A DNA stretch of 64,000 nucleotides from Rachycentron canadum (GCA_038496675.1 CM076668.1:676657-740656); one strand, 5' to 3'; positions 24,786 to 38,861 are shown, counted from the first letter of the stretch. Made by a program: numbers and translations. The notes: generated by a model from the letters alone, not told the origin.

Positions 24786-27504
24786 CACTTTCTTTTCTCT
24801 GTTCTGTCTTACCCCAGCTATTTTCTAGGAAGTGACTGACAAGAATGAAACTTTTTTTCTGAAGAAAGACTGCTGAACATGCCAGAATAAAATAAAAAAA
24901 GGAAAGAGAGAACTGATAGAGGAAGGATGTTCATGAAATATTGAAGGTAACTGCTGCAGCCCTTTGTAATGCACAATTCATCATTGTCATGGTGCATAAA
25001 TGTGTGCATGTGGGCTCATGCAAGAGTGTGCATTCAAACATTTATATTTATTGATCAAAGTCTGTGAGCCCCACGTGATGAAATGTAAGTTTACCTTTGC
25101 TGATAAATTCAATTATAGTTGTCGGGCTGTCTACTTGTTCCTCTTCTGAGCATTTAAAGACTTGAACTTGAAATGATCAGGGGGTGCATCCTTGCTTCTT
25201 CTATCTCTCATTTACTTGTCAGTAAACACTTCAACTTCTGTTGAGTTGAGAATCACTACCGCTGGGAAACACCGTGGGGCAAGTGGCAGTGGCCATACTG
25301 AGCTACTAACCAGCATCTGAGCCCAGTTTGCTTTATTACTGTACACGTTTATCATCTGGTGTTTGCCAGTAGGTGGCAAAGCCTGGGGAAGACATACACG
25401 TGGGGCCATCAGATTGTTGGAGAGGACAAGTTCTACAAGCATTTGCAAAAAGTTGTCAAATATGTTAAAGAATTCATGGAATTGACATAAAAAAAAACCC
25501 TCTCAGCAAAAGAGGGTAAAATACAGACTTTAGAAAAGGTTTCCTGACCTGCCCCGTCAAGATGTACAGACAATAACCACAGCCTCAGTTAAGGTTAGGC
25601 AATGATGATGGTCATGGTCAAAAGCAGCCAGTTCTTGATGATTATTTGCCTGAATGGTCTGAGATCCAGCTCTTGGATTTCTGGCATGTCAGAAAGTCTG
25701 GTTGTCTGTCTTGCAGCTTGGGTAGTGCTATAGTTTTAAGGTATTTTCATGGGCTCTTTGTCTATATTACAGTACCAGGGAAAGTGACACAGGTAAGATG
25801 GGGAGAGAAAGGGAAACGCAGCAAAAGGCCACCGGCCAGACTCACAGCCAGCTTGCTGCAGTGATATTTGAGCTACACTGTGAGCTTTCGAGACCCGCAA
25901 GTCTTTGAATAACACTATACTGGACAGATAAGTCAGTGCACAAAATCTATTAGGGTCTCAGCACCCACTTTGTAGCTGTTCAACTGATCCAAGTTAGTGG
26001 GACATATGGGACATACAAGATTAATAAAAGTGCAGTGTCTGCCCAGTTTCAGAAGCTTTGTAGGGCTACAGCTATGCTATTTCAGTTTTTGCTTCTGGGT
26101 GAGGACAACCATTTATACCTAAACAAAAGAGGGTGGTTTGTCAGGAAAACACAACATTTTTAAGTATTGATAATCTACACAAACCTGTTACTTGTATGAC
26201 GAACACATTTTCATAACATTGGGCCAGTTATAGCCTGGAGGTTGAAATAGCATGCTTGTGATCTCAGAGATGCTTGTTTAAGCCAGGGAAAGTGGGAAAT
26301 ACATTTCCTTATTGGTGGGTGACTGTATTCATTTGAAGCTGCTGAAACAGTTCTTAGTTGGCTTGTTTTAGATATCCTTTTTACTCTGTGTCTGTAGACT
26401 GCTGTAACTGCTGTAATACTCAAAAATTAAAAAGAAATTTGATGAGGACAAATCCTGACCAGATCCAGACCTACAAGGCCTGAAAAATCTTTTTTACACA
26501 CATATGAACACAATAACCATAGTGACTGGAATCAAAATCTTTACGCATAGAAAAAGCATTAAGTATGTAAACAAACTGCCTCAGCGACACACTGAGAGGT
26601 GCAACTCTTAGCAAAAGACTGCTGTTCTAAAGTGGAGCATCTGCACCCATGGCATGGAAAATCCTCCTTGTATAACACTGCATATCTGCACCGCTCACTG
26701 ACATGGCTTATCAGAAGCCTGACTCAGGAGCCAGGGAGTTAGGAGGTGGAGGGAAATAGCAACATATTGTCATCCCGGTTATATCAGTGCCTACCATATG
26801 AGAGGTTGGTAATAACTAACGGGCTAAAGCTGAGTGGAAGGATGGGAAAGAGACAGTAGAAGGGAGGGGGCCGGGGGTGCAATACAGAAAAAGAGGAATA
26901 CTGTATGTGAGAGACAGAGCATGTGTCAGAGATGACAAGAAAAATGGGGGAAGAGGAAACACGTGAGACAGATAGGCCTAAACACACAGCCGTAATAGCT
27001 TAATGTCCTTACAGAGCATTTTAGCACAGTGACTGCACTGTCATGTGTGTGTGTCTCAGAGTGTTTGGGAGAGTTGGGGGTTGGATAACTGACCTAATGA
27101 TTTCCCATGGGGAGGACAGCAAACACCATTAAACTTTTATATGCTTACATTATTGATAAATTCAGTCCTCACTCCAAGATGCTGTCCATTTAAATAGGCA
27201 GCAACTTTGTTGCTCCCTGCTCATGAATATGGATGCTTGAAGTATCTAGAACTATTATACTGACACAATGGGGACTATATGAAGATATCAGTTTTTATGT
27301 GAGAGCAGCAAAAGAAAAAACTGACTTCAAGATCCAGTTGCCTCATTCAAAACAAAACCATTTCATTCTCCCCTCATCCAGCATCATTTCAGCTGCAGAT
27401 GTAGTCAGGTCATGAACTGCTACTTTGTGCTTTTACAAGTGAGTTTTACATATGAAATGTATACAGCAAGGAGGATCAAGGGTTCCTGATAGGAACCGTT
27501 CTTC

Positions 27505-27515
27505 CACACACACAC

Positions 27516-27566
<51 letters not shown>
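27505..27566. repeat. (CA)n microsatellite with one CG interruption
   Basis: CA run of about 62 bp interrupted once (cacgca). Confidence 0.96.
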
Positions 27567-27567
<1 letters not shown>

Positions 27568-28224
27568 CTCTCTCATCAGTCAGGAAACTCCCCTGTATTT
27601 TGCCACTGCAGACTGTGAGTTGCTAAGCAACGAGGGCTTTCACTGGGAAGTATTGTGGAGTCACATCCTCACTGCTGTGGTGTCTGTAGCTGAGGTGGTG
27701 GGGCAGAGTTGTCTCAGCTACATAGCAGAAGTTTAAGTCATGCATTTCAGAGGCTGTGATGTGTCGGACATTTATTTCAATAACATCATCAACCACAGAA
27801 CAGGAAGTATTCTTTTTTTCTGCCCTCAACCATAAGACTGTACTCCTGCTTTGTCATTTCACCTTTCTTCAGTATAGAGTGAAAACAGTCTCAAACATAT
27901 CTCATAAAACACAAATAAATGCAGTGATTTGTAAATCTTTATCGTGCCTTGATTTCAGCACCTGTCTGTCAGCTCTTTTTCAATAGAAACAGATTTGCAA
28001 ATCTCCACCCATTTGTGTGAATACTTTTGAGGCTGTTCTATCGCATTGTTTTCTGTCACACAAAATTCACAAATGCAGAAGGAGTACAGGTTTTCCAGCA
28101 GCTGGCGATAATGCAACATTTATGGATGCCAACCATTGTTTAGGTAAACAGTGGTTGGAAGGAAAAGGCCCAGTCCCAATGCTCTCCTCAGGCCAAAGCT
28201 CTGAACCCTCACACACTTAACTGA

Positions 28225-28325
28225 GGAAAGTGCATGCAAACTCCACAAAGAGAGGCCCCAGACCCAGGGGTCGAACCAAGAACCTTCTTTCTGTGAGGTG
28301 ACAGTGCTAACCACTGTGTACAATT
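28225..28325 (-). mobile_element. Retroelement head fragment with tRNA-like B box (same family as 32866-33228)
   Basis: The minus strand reads agtggttagcactgtcacct, then ggttcgacccc, then tggagtttgcatgc, matching the element at 32866-33228. The copy ends where the family's central part should begin. Confidence 0.75.
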
Positions 28326-31269
28326 GTGGGTTTGGGATTTGCTCCCTGTTTTTTAGACAAAAAGTAATGTTGGATGAGAGCTGATGAATATTTGGAATCA
28401 TACCATCATGGGAAAAGTAACTACACACAGTTGAGGCTGTGAATCAGCAGTGAGCTCTGTGTTTACACTAAAGCCAGACCAAATACTTATATTTCTCATT
28501 TCTTAAAATGTTGTTTGGTTTGTTCCTTTCATGCTTGTTTGTTTGTAAACTGCTGTTCTTCTTTCCTCTTCTTTTTTTCAGTTTTATGTCTGTAGTTTAC
28601 CATTATCCTTAATGGTAACCATGGTAACCACGTGTTTAACATCACACTGTGGGTAAATCCCTCAGTCTGTCGGCGAGAGCCTCAAGCCCACGTTTCCATA
28701 AAATATGTTTCAATGTATATGACATAGCGTCGATTGTGTTAAGTTCTGAACATTGAGAAGCAAACCATTATAACATAGAGACACACACACACAGAGAGAG
28801 AGAAAGAAACACCTGCAGCCAGGAAGTGCTCTCAAGGCTGTAAATGTGTGTCCATCAGACAGCATACAGCACCATATCATCCCAGGGGAAAGAAGGAAAA
28901 TATAATAGATAGATATAGAAGATGGCCCTCTACAGAAAATGCTACTGCATATGTGCATGTTTTCTGAGCACACACACGTTTCATATATCATGCCCCGTTT
29001 TTGGTGAGTAACTGCACAGAGGGAAAAAAAAGAGAAATGCGGAGAAAGAGATGAGCGACGGCAAACGGTGTGGAAAAGAAAGAGAGATGAGAGATGAATA
29101 ACTGATCTGAAGTGCCTAAACACATTAACAACACACATTAAATGAGCCATAAAGCAAAGTTGTTGAAACTGAGGCTCAGTTTCAGCTCACGTCTCCAAAA
29201 CCCTCAAACACATTTACAGCTTTAGAGCCAAACTACAATTCAACATGATGCTTTTACAAATCACTGTGTCTCTGTGTCTCTATGAAAGACAAAGGGATCT
29301 GACATAAAGTCACTTTTTGTCATTTCTAAACACTCCTATCGTGATTTTTCCCAAACACACACTCGAATACAGACAGCATGATATCACCGCTTATGACTGC
29401 TACTGGCTGATAGACCTGTTGTGGGTTAAAAGAAATATACATTCTCAGAGTCTGGAAGAGAGTGAGAGAGAGAAGCAAGGGCAGAGGTTAGGCTGTGTTT
29501 CAATTCCCCTTAGCCTCTCATTCATTAAGTTGAATCGTTCTCTTGTTCTTTCCGTCTCATTCAGTCTTTTTCAGTCTATCTCTCTCACCTAGTCTTGAGT
29601 TTGCCACTGCTGCAATTTCATTCATGAGTGAATTTAGAGACCCCCTTCTATTCAGTGGAATTAGATTTGAATACACAGACACACACAGGAACACACACAT
29701 AGGAGTGTCTGAGGAAATCCAGTTAAATGTCACAGCAAACAAACAGAGGGAGGAAAGAGAAAAACACACCTCATGTTGCATTAACAGGTTAGCAAGAGGT
29801 CACTCAGCTAGAATGAGAGAATGAAGACAAGCTTTAGAAAAAAGTAAAAGTGAATGTGAAAAGAATGACCGAACTAGAAATATGCAAAATGAGGAAAATT
29901 GTGATATGAGAAAAATGCTGTGCAGCGCCAGAATCAGCATGATTACCAGAGGTCACTTTTATCAAGGCAGTTAATCTGGACCCACAACAGAACAGAGACT
30001 AACATTAGGGAAGTTAGTGGAGCCACGCTTCTGGAGTCCGCACACACACAGACACACACACACTGAGATACAGTTCAAATATTTAGAGCACTCAGAGAAG
30101 CTAATTAGTGATCAGCACAGGAAAGGATATTCTAACTCAAAACCTGTTTCATGTAAGCAGACAGAAGAAAAGCTTATATAAAGTTATCCCCTGAGTGCTT
30201 GTTAGTTTTATGACAATTCTGGGATATTAGAACATTAGAACAACAACATATTTTATTTTTACCTTTGTGTACCATAGGTGTAATTACATAATCTCAAACT
30301 ACATTAAAACTAAAGTTGATAATCTTTCCAGTGCTTTTGTCCATATCTCAGTGTCTTCTTCAGCAAATGGAAACAGGTCAGGTCATCACATATTACCTGA
30401 CCAAATATCCACACTCAGGTTGCATGATGACATCTTGACAAGCCCTGATTGAAAAAGAAAAATAAGATGGCCGATAATATGTTAAAAGCTCTGGAAAAGG
30501 CTACTAGGTAAATACTGAACATGTGTTATTACCTAAATAAAAACTGAAAGCTCCCATATTATTTTATCAACTTCCTGTGCTTTACTCAACAAAAATGTCA
30601 CTAAAAAATGTGGTTTTGTTGTCACATGCCTTTCCAGTTCTAACCTTTCTTTCTATGGCTTTTCTTCATCAATACATTTTTAAAACAGGGCAGTGTTTTT
30701 TCCCAGCTTTCCTGAAGGTGATGCACTTGAGAGCTAAATGCTGGCGCTGGGGAGACATGGTGATTAGGGTTGTTGTTATAATTAGTAGTAGCATACAAAT
30801 ACACATCTTTGTCTCTAAGTATGTCAGTATATGTGTTTACGTTATTTAATGGTAAATGGACAGCAAGTAAATAAAAGTAGTCTGTGAAGTGAAGAAAACA
30901 TCTTACTAGAGATGCGCGTGTGTATATACAGCCAATAACAGCAAAGTTATAGTTACTGTTACATAAGATTTTTCTCAAACTTGTGCACAACTTCAGGGTT
31001 TCAGACTGTCCAGTTCTATAGATGGGTCACTATGAATTTCCTTGGGGATTCAGCTTAAACTAAACCATAAGCACTGCGAGCCTAATCATAACCCTGACAG
31101 CCTAACCCTAATGTGACTGAAGGAACAGATTTTTGTCCCCAAATGTAGATAACACAAGTACACACACAGTCTAATGAGTGGCCCAGTGAGGGTGGTGTAA
31201 TGTCTGGTGAGTTTGGTTTGGTTCTCAGCTCAGTTAAAGTATACTTCAATATTCGCTTGGCTACCACTT

Positions 31270-31272
<3 letters not shown>

Positions 31273-31320
<48 letters not shown>
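31273..31320. repeat. (AC)24 microsatellite
   Basis: Perfect AC run. Confidence 0.97.
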
Positions 31321-31322
<2 letters not shown>

Positions 31323-32390
31323 ATTATACCTGGGGAACCAGAGACCTAGACCAACAGTCTTCACTTAGCAGAACTCTACTTTGCCTCTACTTTCTTCTTT
31401 CCTGGTTTTGCCTCCAAGCCAAGCCAATCCACTGGCACTAAGCAGCCCATTATACAAAGCAAATAAGCCATGGCTATAGGCTCCAATAGCTTCTCATACT
31501 GGGAGAGTGAGGTAGGCAAAGAGTGTGTGTGAGAGAAGGAGCCCATAAACCCCAATGACTCTAAAAGCTTTGCCAATCTGCCACGTGAATATAAAATGTT
31601 GGATGACTTAGAACTTTCTCTGTGGATTTATAATGGATTTATAGAAATCCCAGGTCTGTGGTGTTTGGCACTCTCCAACATCTCCAACATCTGAAATAAA
31701 GAGAAAGAAAAGGAGAAGAGAGGATAACTTCTAAAAATGAGGCCTAACTCAGCACTCACACATACACATAGGACGCTTTTCTACTTCACTTTGAATCGGG
31801 TGATGTTATCAGCTGCCAAACTAGATTGTGGTTCAGTGGCTTTACTTTGATGGCATTGCTTGCAGTTAAAAAATTGAAAAGGTGACGTTTACAAGTGGCA
31901 GCAGAGATGTCAGCCAATCAAATGACCTTGCCAGTATCCCAAGAGAGCAAGGTGAGTGCGGGTCCAGCCTGGCCCACTATCAGCATCAAAATGAAGGAGA
32001 GGTTGAGGTTGTCGTGAGAACTCTGTACGGACATTGCATTGACAGCAAAAAGAAATCTGAAACGTATAAGCTTCTTTTGACAGTCTTCACATACTGTAGT
32101 GCGGATGTCTTTGTCATGAAATTCAAGCATGCAAGAAAACCCAAACAAGAACAAATACTAATTGAACAGCAACCCTAAATAACCTCACCAATACAAAGCC
32201 ATGAGCCTACATGCTCCAAACCACAACTTCCACAGTCCAGAACATGTGAAGTCTGGTGGAGCATTCCTCCAACTAAAAGCACACCACACTGCAAATGCCA
32301 CAAATTGTTGTTGGTATCAATATGCTACCAAGTTCCAGACCTTCTCTTGCTCTTAGTCACACATCCTGAGGCAACGAATCTAAGGTCAGA

Positions 32391-32393
<3 letters not shown>

Positions 32394-32440
<47 letters not shown>
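32394..32440. repeat. (AC)n microsatellite
   Basis: Perfect AC run of about 47 bp. Confidence 0.97.
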
Positions 32441-32446
<6 letters not shown>

Positions 32447-32865
32447 AACTATTAAAATCAGAACATGGCTTGCAAGCAGTGTCCACTTCTCCTTGACAAC
32501 AAGGAAAATGTTTACACACCAGAGAAGGCAGTTATTGCTTATTGGCCAGGATCTGGTTTCTATGGTGATGGAGTTGGCATCTGTGTGTTTGGGCATTGTG
32601 AGCTGTGATTGTGTTGATGTTATGTACAGTACAGGAATGTGTGCACATATGGCTGTGATTACCTAAAAATACACTTGCAGAGAGAATCAATGGTTATTCT
32701 TTGAAGTGACAAGTGCTCTGATTGCTTGTTTTCATTCTTAAAACGCCACTGTCTATGTGACTGACGATGTATAAGTGTGTCACACAGCCCAACATCAAAT
32801 AACCTACACTATCAGTTCAAGGCAAATCAGCGAAATGAGCAAAAATCACATATTTCAACATATGC

Positions 32866-33228
32866 ATTATGGTTTAGTGGTTAGCACTGTCACCTCATAG
32901 TAAGAAGGATCTGGGTTTGAATCCCAGGTCTGGAGCCTCTCTGTGTGGCGTTTGCATGCTCTCCCTGTGTCTCTCTGGGTAACTCCAGCTTCCTCCCACA
33001 GTCCAAAGACATGTGTGTTTAGGTTAATCTGTGACTCTAAATAGCCTGTAGGTGTGAGTGTGAGCATGAATGGTTGTATGTCTCTGTATGTCTCTATATG
33101 TCAGCCCTGTGATGGACTGGTGAACTGTCCAGGGTGTATGCTACCCTCACCCAATGTCAGCTGCGTTTGCCTCCAGCCCCCCAGAACCCTGATGGATATC
33201 CAGCATAGATAATGGATGGATATTTTTT
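32866..33228 (+). mobile_element. Fish SINE or LINE-tail retroelement
   Basis: It starts with a tRNA-like head: an A-box-like ttagtggttagcac and a B-box-like ggtttgaatcc at 32914-32924. It continues with the phrases tcccacagtccaaagacatg and gtgatggactggtgaactgt, and ends in aatggatggata. This order is widespread in spiny-rayed fish genomes. Whether the whole unit is a SINE or the 3' tail of a LINE I cannot decide. A head fragment is at 28225-28325, and a related LINE-end phrase is at 38440 onward on the minus strand. Confidence 0.8.
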
Positions 33229-33689
33229 CTGTTAGCAAAATGAGAAAAAAAAAAAATCAAACAAATATACAAATACAGACACGTCTAATCCGTGTGCAGC
33301 CTTTGCAGAGTATGTAGCGGGAGGCAGCTGTTGCAAAAACCATTGGAATGAGGGAACACTAGTAAGCGCCAGGGGAAAAAAGAAGTGGTTGGAAAGAAAG
33401 ATGTATGGAGAGACTGAGAGTAACAGAGGAAAATCCAAACAATAGGAAACAAGCAAGATGGGAGACTCAAAACACAGCTCTGTGTGAAAAGAGAGGAGCG
33501 AATAGGTGGAGTCAAACTGGACCTATATTTGAGTTGAGTTTTTAATAAAGTTGAAAGTAATTATTAAAGTATAAGTAGAATACAACCAGAAAATACAGGA
33601 AATGTATGAAGTGAAGTGTCAAGTATTCAGTGTGACCCTTACACTTGAGCAATAACAGGAACCTGGCCACCATTTCATTGCTAACACCT

Positions 33690-34545
33690 GTATTTGTCCT
33701 ATTTCATGTCAACATGATGCTGTGAAAAAGGTTCATTACACCAGGATTGTGGAAGACACACTTGAACATTACAAACACTTGCTGTATGAGTTTAACTCAT
33801 TGGAAGCTGCTAATATGTATTAGACCAACTTTCAATGACATCATTTCATTCAAAATGTCAAAGATCACAGAATCTGACATACATTAAATCATAATTTAGC
33901 ATCAGCAAGGCCACTGTCAAAGGGAAATCAGCAAACAAACTGGATATTCAAGGGGAATTTGATATGATAGAAGATATGCTAAAGCTCACAGAGACTGGAA
34001 TGAAGATCAGTGGAAAGGAGTTTTATGGAGTGATCAATCCAAGTTTGAAATTTTGGGTCTAATCGTGGACGAGAAGTGTGAGAAAAAGAGTTGGAGAGAG
34101 ATGAAGAATGATGCTTAAGGTCTTCAGTGAAACATGGTGGAGGGTCTGTCCTGGTTTGGGGCTACATTTCTGCCAGTGGTGTTGGTGATGTTGGATGTTG
34201 AAAGTACAGACAGGTTTTAATTCATCACGCCATTCCTTCTGGAAAGAGCCTGATTTTCAGCATGATAATGATCCCAAGCTCACTGCTAATGCAGTGAAAT
34301 CATATTTCGAGAGAAAAACAGATGATAAAACATAGTCATGGACTGACCTCCACAGAGTCCAGACCTGAATATTATAGAGGCAGTATGGGAAATTAAAAAA
34401 AAGCCTCAATCTAAAGAACTCTGGGAAGAGCTGGAAGAACTTGGTATAATATAACAGGAGATGACTTCAGAAAACGTCAGGACAGTCTCCACAAAAGAGT
34501 TCAAGATGTGTTCAGTGCCAAGGGAGGTCACACTAAATACTTTAT
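33690..34545 (+). mobile_element. Decayed Tc1-like transposase of a second subfamily
   Basis: The plus strand encodes, across several frames and stops, GVLWSDQSKFEILGSNRG (first D region), VKHGGGSVLVWGYISASGVG, HAIPSG, a QHDNDPKLTANAVKSYF-like segment with the second D, and SPDLNIIEAVWE with the catalytic E. The motif order and spacing are those of Tc1 transposases, but its sequence is clearly distinct from the 13.3-kb copy. Stops and frame changes are frequent, and the ends are not defined. It abuts a LINE remnant at 34567. Confidence 0.85.
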
Positions 34546-34566
34546 CTCTACTTTATATACACATAT

Positions 34567-35627
34567 ATATGTACTATGCCAGCCACTTGATTATGGCGTT
34601 CCATGTACGCCCTGCTGTTATGTGCTGGATTGTTTCAGGGGCATCTCTGAACAGTCTGCACCTGGGGTCCTTCCTGGTGTGGTAGAGCCTAACCTCTATT
34701 GATCCTGTGCTGCCATGATTAGTGCCTGTGTGCTGTCTTTCAGTCCAGCCTTTTCCAGCCGCTGGCAGGGTTTTTTGATCTCAGCCACTTCTTTTATCTG
34801 TCGGTGGTACATGCCATGCAGGGGTTTGTTCTCTCATGATGGTTCATCCTGCTCTTCTCTCTCCTCCTCATTGGATTTCTCTACCCGTGGTATTCCCGAA
34901 GCAAGTGATCACTTGGGGCCATCTTCCTGATGTGCTCATGGATCCCTGTTGTTTCATCCTGAATAGTGGCTCTGACACCAGTACACAGCCTCCTTCCTTC
35001 TACTTAGTCTACATTCTCAGGATGATGGACTTGGGATGAAACCCTCCATGCACTGTGAGGTGTTTCCTTGTCTTAAAATGACTGGCCTCTATCTCTTCCT
35101 TTGGCCACTTTATCATGCCAGTGGGATGTCTGATGACCAGCAGGGCGTAGGTGTTGACAGCCTCAGCTGACTTTTCAGGACTTGCTGAAACTGTTCTCAG
35201 CATCTGCTATGTTGCCCTCTGGTAGTTCAATCCCTTCAGTTCTGATCCAATGTCTTTGCTGTAGATCCTGGTGGTTTGGATCAGTGAGTTGATGTCTCGC
35301 TCACTCCTGGCATACAGCTTGATGTCATCCATGTAGAGGATGTGGCTGATGGTTGCTCCATTACATAACTGGTATCCATAGCCGCTCTTTACGATGATCT
35401 GGCTGATGGGGTTCAGGCCTATGCAGAACAGCAGCCTGGACAGGATGGAATCCCACACTTCATGGTGACTTGTGCTATAAATTAGCCTCCAGAATTGTTT
35501 TCCACAGTCCCATTGAGTTCTTGAAGGTTCTTAGTGTCCTGTTGATCTTGGATAGTTCCAAGCATTCTAGGATCAATGTGTGTGACCCTTTCTTGTGGTC
35601 AGTCAAGGTGATACAGACTGGCACATG

Positions 35628-35628
<1 letters not shown>
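34567..35628 (-). mobile_element. LINE (non-LTR retrotransposon) remnant with reverse transcriptase domain
   Basis: Read on the minus strand from 35628: CITLTDHKKGSHTLILECLE, INRTLRTFKNSMG, LLFCIGLNPISQII, NGATISHILYMDDIKLYA (the reverse transcriptase YMDD box), AVNTYALLVIRHPTGMIKWP, HGGFHPKS, WxxKPLHGMYHRQIKE, and ETIQHITAG. The order is that of one continuous ORF segment, with frameshifts (near 35460 and 35205), at least one stop near 34710, and small losses. The 5' part is missing: the CT repeat at 35629 sits exactly where the similarity stops. No 3' tail is seen. Another piece of the family is at 16640-17040. Confidence 0.9.

Positions 35629-35698
<70 letters not shown>
35629..35698. repeat. 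(CT)n microsatellite at a LINE breakpoint
   Basis: CT run of about 70 bp with one ttt interruption. It makes long open frames of Ser-Leu or Arg-Glu repeats that are not genes. Confidence 0.96.
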
Positions 35699-35700
<2 letters not shown>

Positions 35701-38439
35701 CCCAGGATCTGAGCACTGAAAAATATCTGTGAAACACTTAAATTTCCCAATTGTCACTGCAATTAAAATAATAACTACAATATTATATTTCAGTGCTTCA
35801 GTGTTCATCACATTCCTTCCCACTTATTATCTATACATAAAAAAAGCCTGTTGGTATCCTATGAGTCATGGGTATGAATGCTGGCAGCAGTATCTGTCAG
35901 TTTTTGTTTTTTTTTAAGAGCTCCAGGAGGACCCCTCCATTCATCAGGTTGCTTCATCCATGGTGTTAAAAGGTGCACTCAGTGTACCATGTGTTGAAAT
36001 AATTGTTCCCTATCCTGATAAAAGTGCCCGTGGTGTATGAATCAGCATGAATGCTGAGCCCAAAAGCTTGCACCATGCACAAGAAAAGAAATAGAAACAT
36101 AGACACATCTTCGGTGATTTGATACACATCTTCCATACTGCAATGGTTGAGATCCACTGGTAAAAATAAAAGATGTATAACTATAAGATGTTAAACTAAT
36201 CAGAGTGCATGTAACAAGCAAATTAAGACATATACATCTAGTGTGCCTTAAGTGTGTTGTGTAGTTATTTGAGAGACAGATGCCAAGTGCATAAACAGAT
36301 CAGGAGTTACTGGGCAACAAAAAAAAAAAAAAAACATGTGCCAGGAGCAATTAGTATGTAAAGAATGTAAAAAAAAAAAAAATGCACTTAGACTTAGACT
36401 TCCAAATAAGGATAGGTAGGCGGGTTAAGCAACTCCAAGAAAAAGACCCTGGAAATAGTGCTGGAAAAATTCCCTGATATAGTAAAGAAGAGATAGCATG
36501 AGCAGTAATTCCCACAATAGATGAAGACTCCTCAAGGCCTCAGGGTTTTGTTCAGTGTCTCTGTTTGCTGTATCTCACCTTAAAGACCAGAAGATGCACT
36601 GGCGTTGTCTGAAGAGCTGCCACAACAAGAGACTTAACTACAACATCGAAAGTAATTTACTTTCTGAACACATTTCTTATGGAATTAGCTCAGTTGATAC
36701 TGGTTACTTGATGGAATTAAACACAGTTATGCAAGGGAGCACAGGGGATTCACAAAAATAAGAAAAATGCATGTAATGCAGCAAAATATTTATCTAACTG
36801 ATATTAGCCTCACTGTTTTCTCTCTATTTTCCCTTTTTACAAGCTGTATTAAGTCTGTGTAGATGCAAATACAAATGCAAAACTCTAGTACCACTGTCTC
36901 ACATGAAAAGATGAAGAAATCCAACGTGGCTTTTATTGTGTATTTGTATTTGTGTATTTGGTTGCTTGGTTAAAGCTGATAACATTATTCAGCATGTCTC
37001 CCCAAATCATCAAGACAGAAATCTGCAAAACTAAAACCATTATTATGACTAATGTTATAGATTACAGATTCAGTTTTCAGTATACTGGGTAGAACAGGGA
37101 AGCTATGACTTAGAGAGTAATGAAGGAGCAATAGCGATCATTAGATTGTTAGACAGAATAGGCGAGGGTCATCAACCAGGGAGCAGGGGGATAAAAGGTA
37201 TAGGAGCTATGAGGAAGCAGTCGGCTCTCTGGGGGCCCTGAGCTGTTTTAAGTGGGCGATGCCTTGCCAAATAATGTGCCTTTCACACAGAAACAAAGAG
37301 ACCAGCAAAAGGGAAGTGAGATATAAAGGTGGATGACAGCATAATGAGAGCAGATCTGTAGTCCTTTGTAGGTCTGACCAACACAAAGGAGCCAGTATGT
37401 TTTCAACAACAGTAAAATAGCACTTTCAAACACAAACAGAAGTGCTTTGTGGAGCTTATATTTGTTCAATTAGATTTTGATTGATCTATACAGTCCATTT
37501 GCAGAAGAACAACTAAAACACATTTTTATTACATTGGTGTAATGAGCCTGTCTCATGCTTGTGGGGAAACACGGTTCCCTCTAGTGGCTTCTTACCAACT
37601 GTGACACTCCAGATGTGATTCAGCTGAGTTTGAATTAAAACCTCTGCCCAAATGTGCTTCTCATACAACAAACAAACAGATTATGAAACAGATTCTTCTC
37701 AAACAGGCATATCACCACCTCAAATGAAAGTCACAACCTTTGTTTCAGATGTTTCCTGCCACATGCATAATGGATAAAAACACATGGATAATAACACATT
37801 AGTGTTAGCATCCAAAATGGTCTACCACCTGTTTGATTTGCATTGGTTTGATCCTAGTGTGATTTGTATTTATGTGAGGATTCAGTGTCAGATGTTGTTT
37901 TGACACCTGTTAATGCAGCCCACAATGGATCTGACCACCTACAGAGCTGTTTCGGGTGATTAATGCTTTTCTCTCCCTTGATGTACATTGGGGTTTCATG
38001 TGAATGAGAACTAAGTCCTGTACTATGAAGCAAGTTCAATCTACCCACAATATCTTGTCATCTTCTGGCTTCACCAACAACCTCGCTTAGCAACTGCAGT
38101 CATGTTATATGCTCATACTTCGACTCCGTAAGTCAACCCAGGTTTGCCCGAGTACATTCACTTAAAAGGGACATTGTTTGCAGCATAGGACAAGTCTACT
38201 GGCAGTATATCAGTATAACAGATTTTGCAAAGCAAAAAAAAAAAAGTAATATTTGAGAAATATGTTAAATAAAGTTAAATATATAATAAATGCAAAAAGC
38301 AACAGTTGCAGCTCCCAAATGCAGCAGCTGGCAGAAAGATTGACTGTCTGAATGCATAAAGTAATAGTTACTCTGTATTCTATTGAATTAATGTAGATGT
38401 CTTCTTATGGCATGTACTCTTTTAGCTGCAACCCGGTGG

Positions 38440-38818
38440 TCCATCAATCCATCCATCCATTTTCTTCTGTGTATCCAGGGCCAGGTAACAGACAAGACTG
38501 GGGTTAAGTAAGGAGTTCCAGACGTCCCTCTCTCCAGCAACGCTTTCCAGCTCCTCCTGAGGGACTCAGAGATGTTCCCAGGTTAGCTGTGATATGTAGT
38601 CTGTCCGGTGGGTTCTGGGTGCACCCCGAGGTTTCTTCCCAGTTGCACAAGCCCAGAAAGCCTCCAAAAGAAGGCGCCCAGGTGGCATCATTACTAGATA
38701 TCCAAACCACCTCAACTGACTCTATCCGATGTGAAGGAGCAGCGGCTCTACCACCGTCTTCACGTAGTAGACGAAGGCAGGGGGAGCAGTATTGCAGACT
38801 GGTCCTAGGCAACCCGGT

Positions 38819-38820
<2 letters not shown>
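38440..38820 (-). mobile_element. LINE 3'-region remnant
   Basis: The plus strand starts with atccatccatccattttctt, the reverse complement of a typical fish LINE tail. It continues with tggcatcattactagatatc, aaccacctcaactgactcta and gaaggagcagcggctctacc, a phrase order repeated across fish genomes in such elements. Element orientation is therefore minus. Family not assigned. An (AT)n run follows directly. Confidence 0.7.

Positions 38821-38821
<1 letters not shown>

Positions 38822-38859
<38 letters not shown>
38822..38859. repeat. (AT)19 microsatellite
   Basis: Perfect AT run at the 5' side of a LINE remnant. Confidence 0.96.

Positions 38860-38861
<2 letters not shown>

Noticed and set aside
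27950..27975. REST/NRSE-like site (ttcagcacc...gtcagctc)
   Set aside because: The right half is poor and the spacing between halves is off by about two bases.
28710..29150. 146-codon open frame on the minus strand
   Set aside because: Composition is Cys/Ser/Phe/Leu-rich, as expected from antisense of AG-rich intronic DNA; no recognisable domain.
30121..30135. ATATCCTTT on the minus strand as the U12 donor of the upstream channel intron
   Set aside because: The bases before it do not encode the expected end of the N-terminal exon (VCNP-like), so it is a chance match.
32866..32930. tRNA gene
   Set aside because: It has A- and B-box-like motifs but no acceptor-stem pairing or complete cloverleaf; it is the head of a retroelement found elsewhere in the window.
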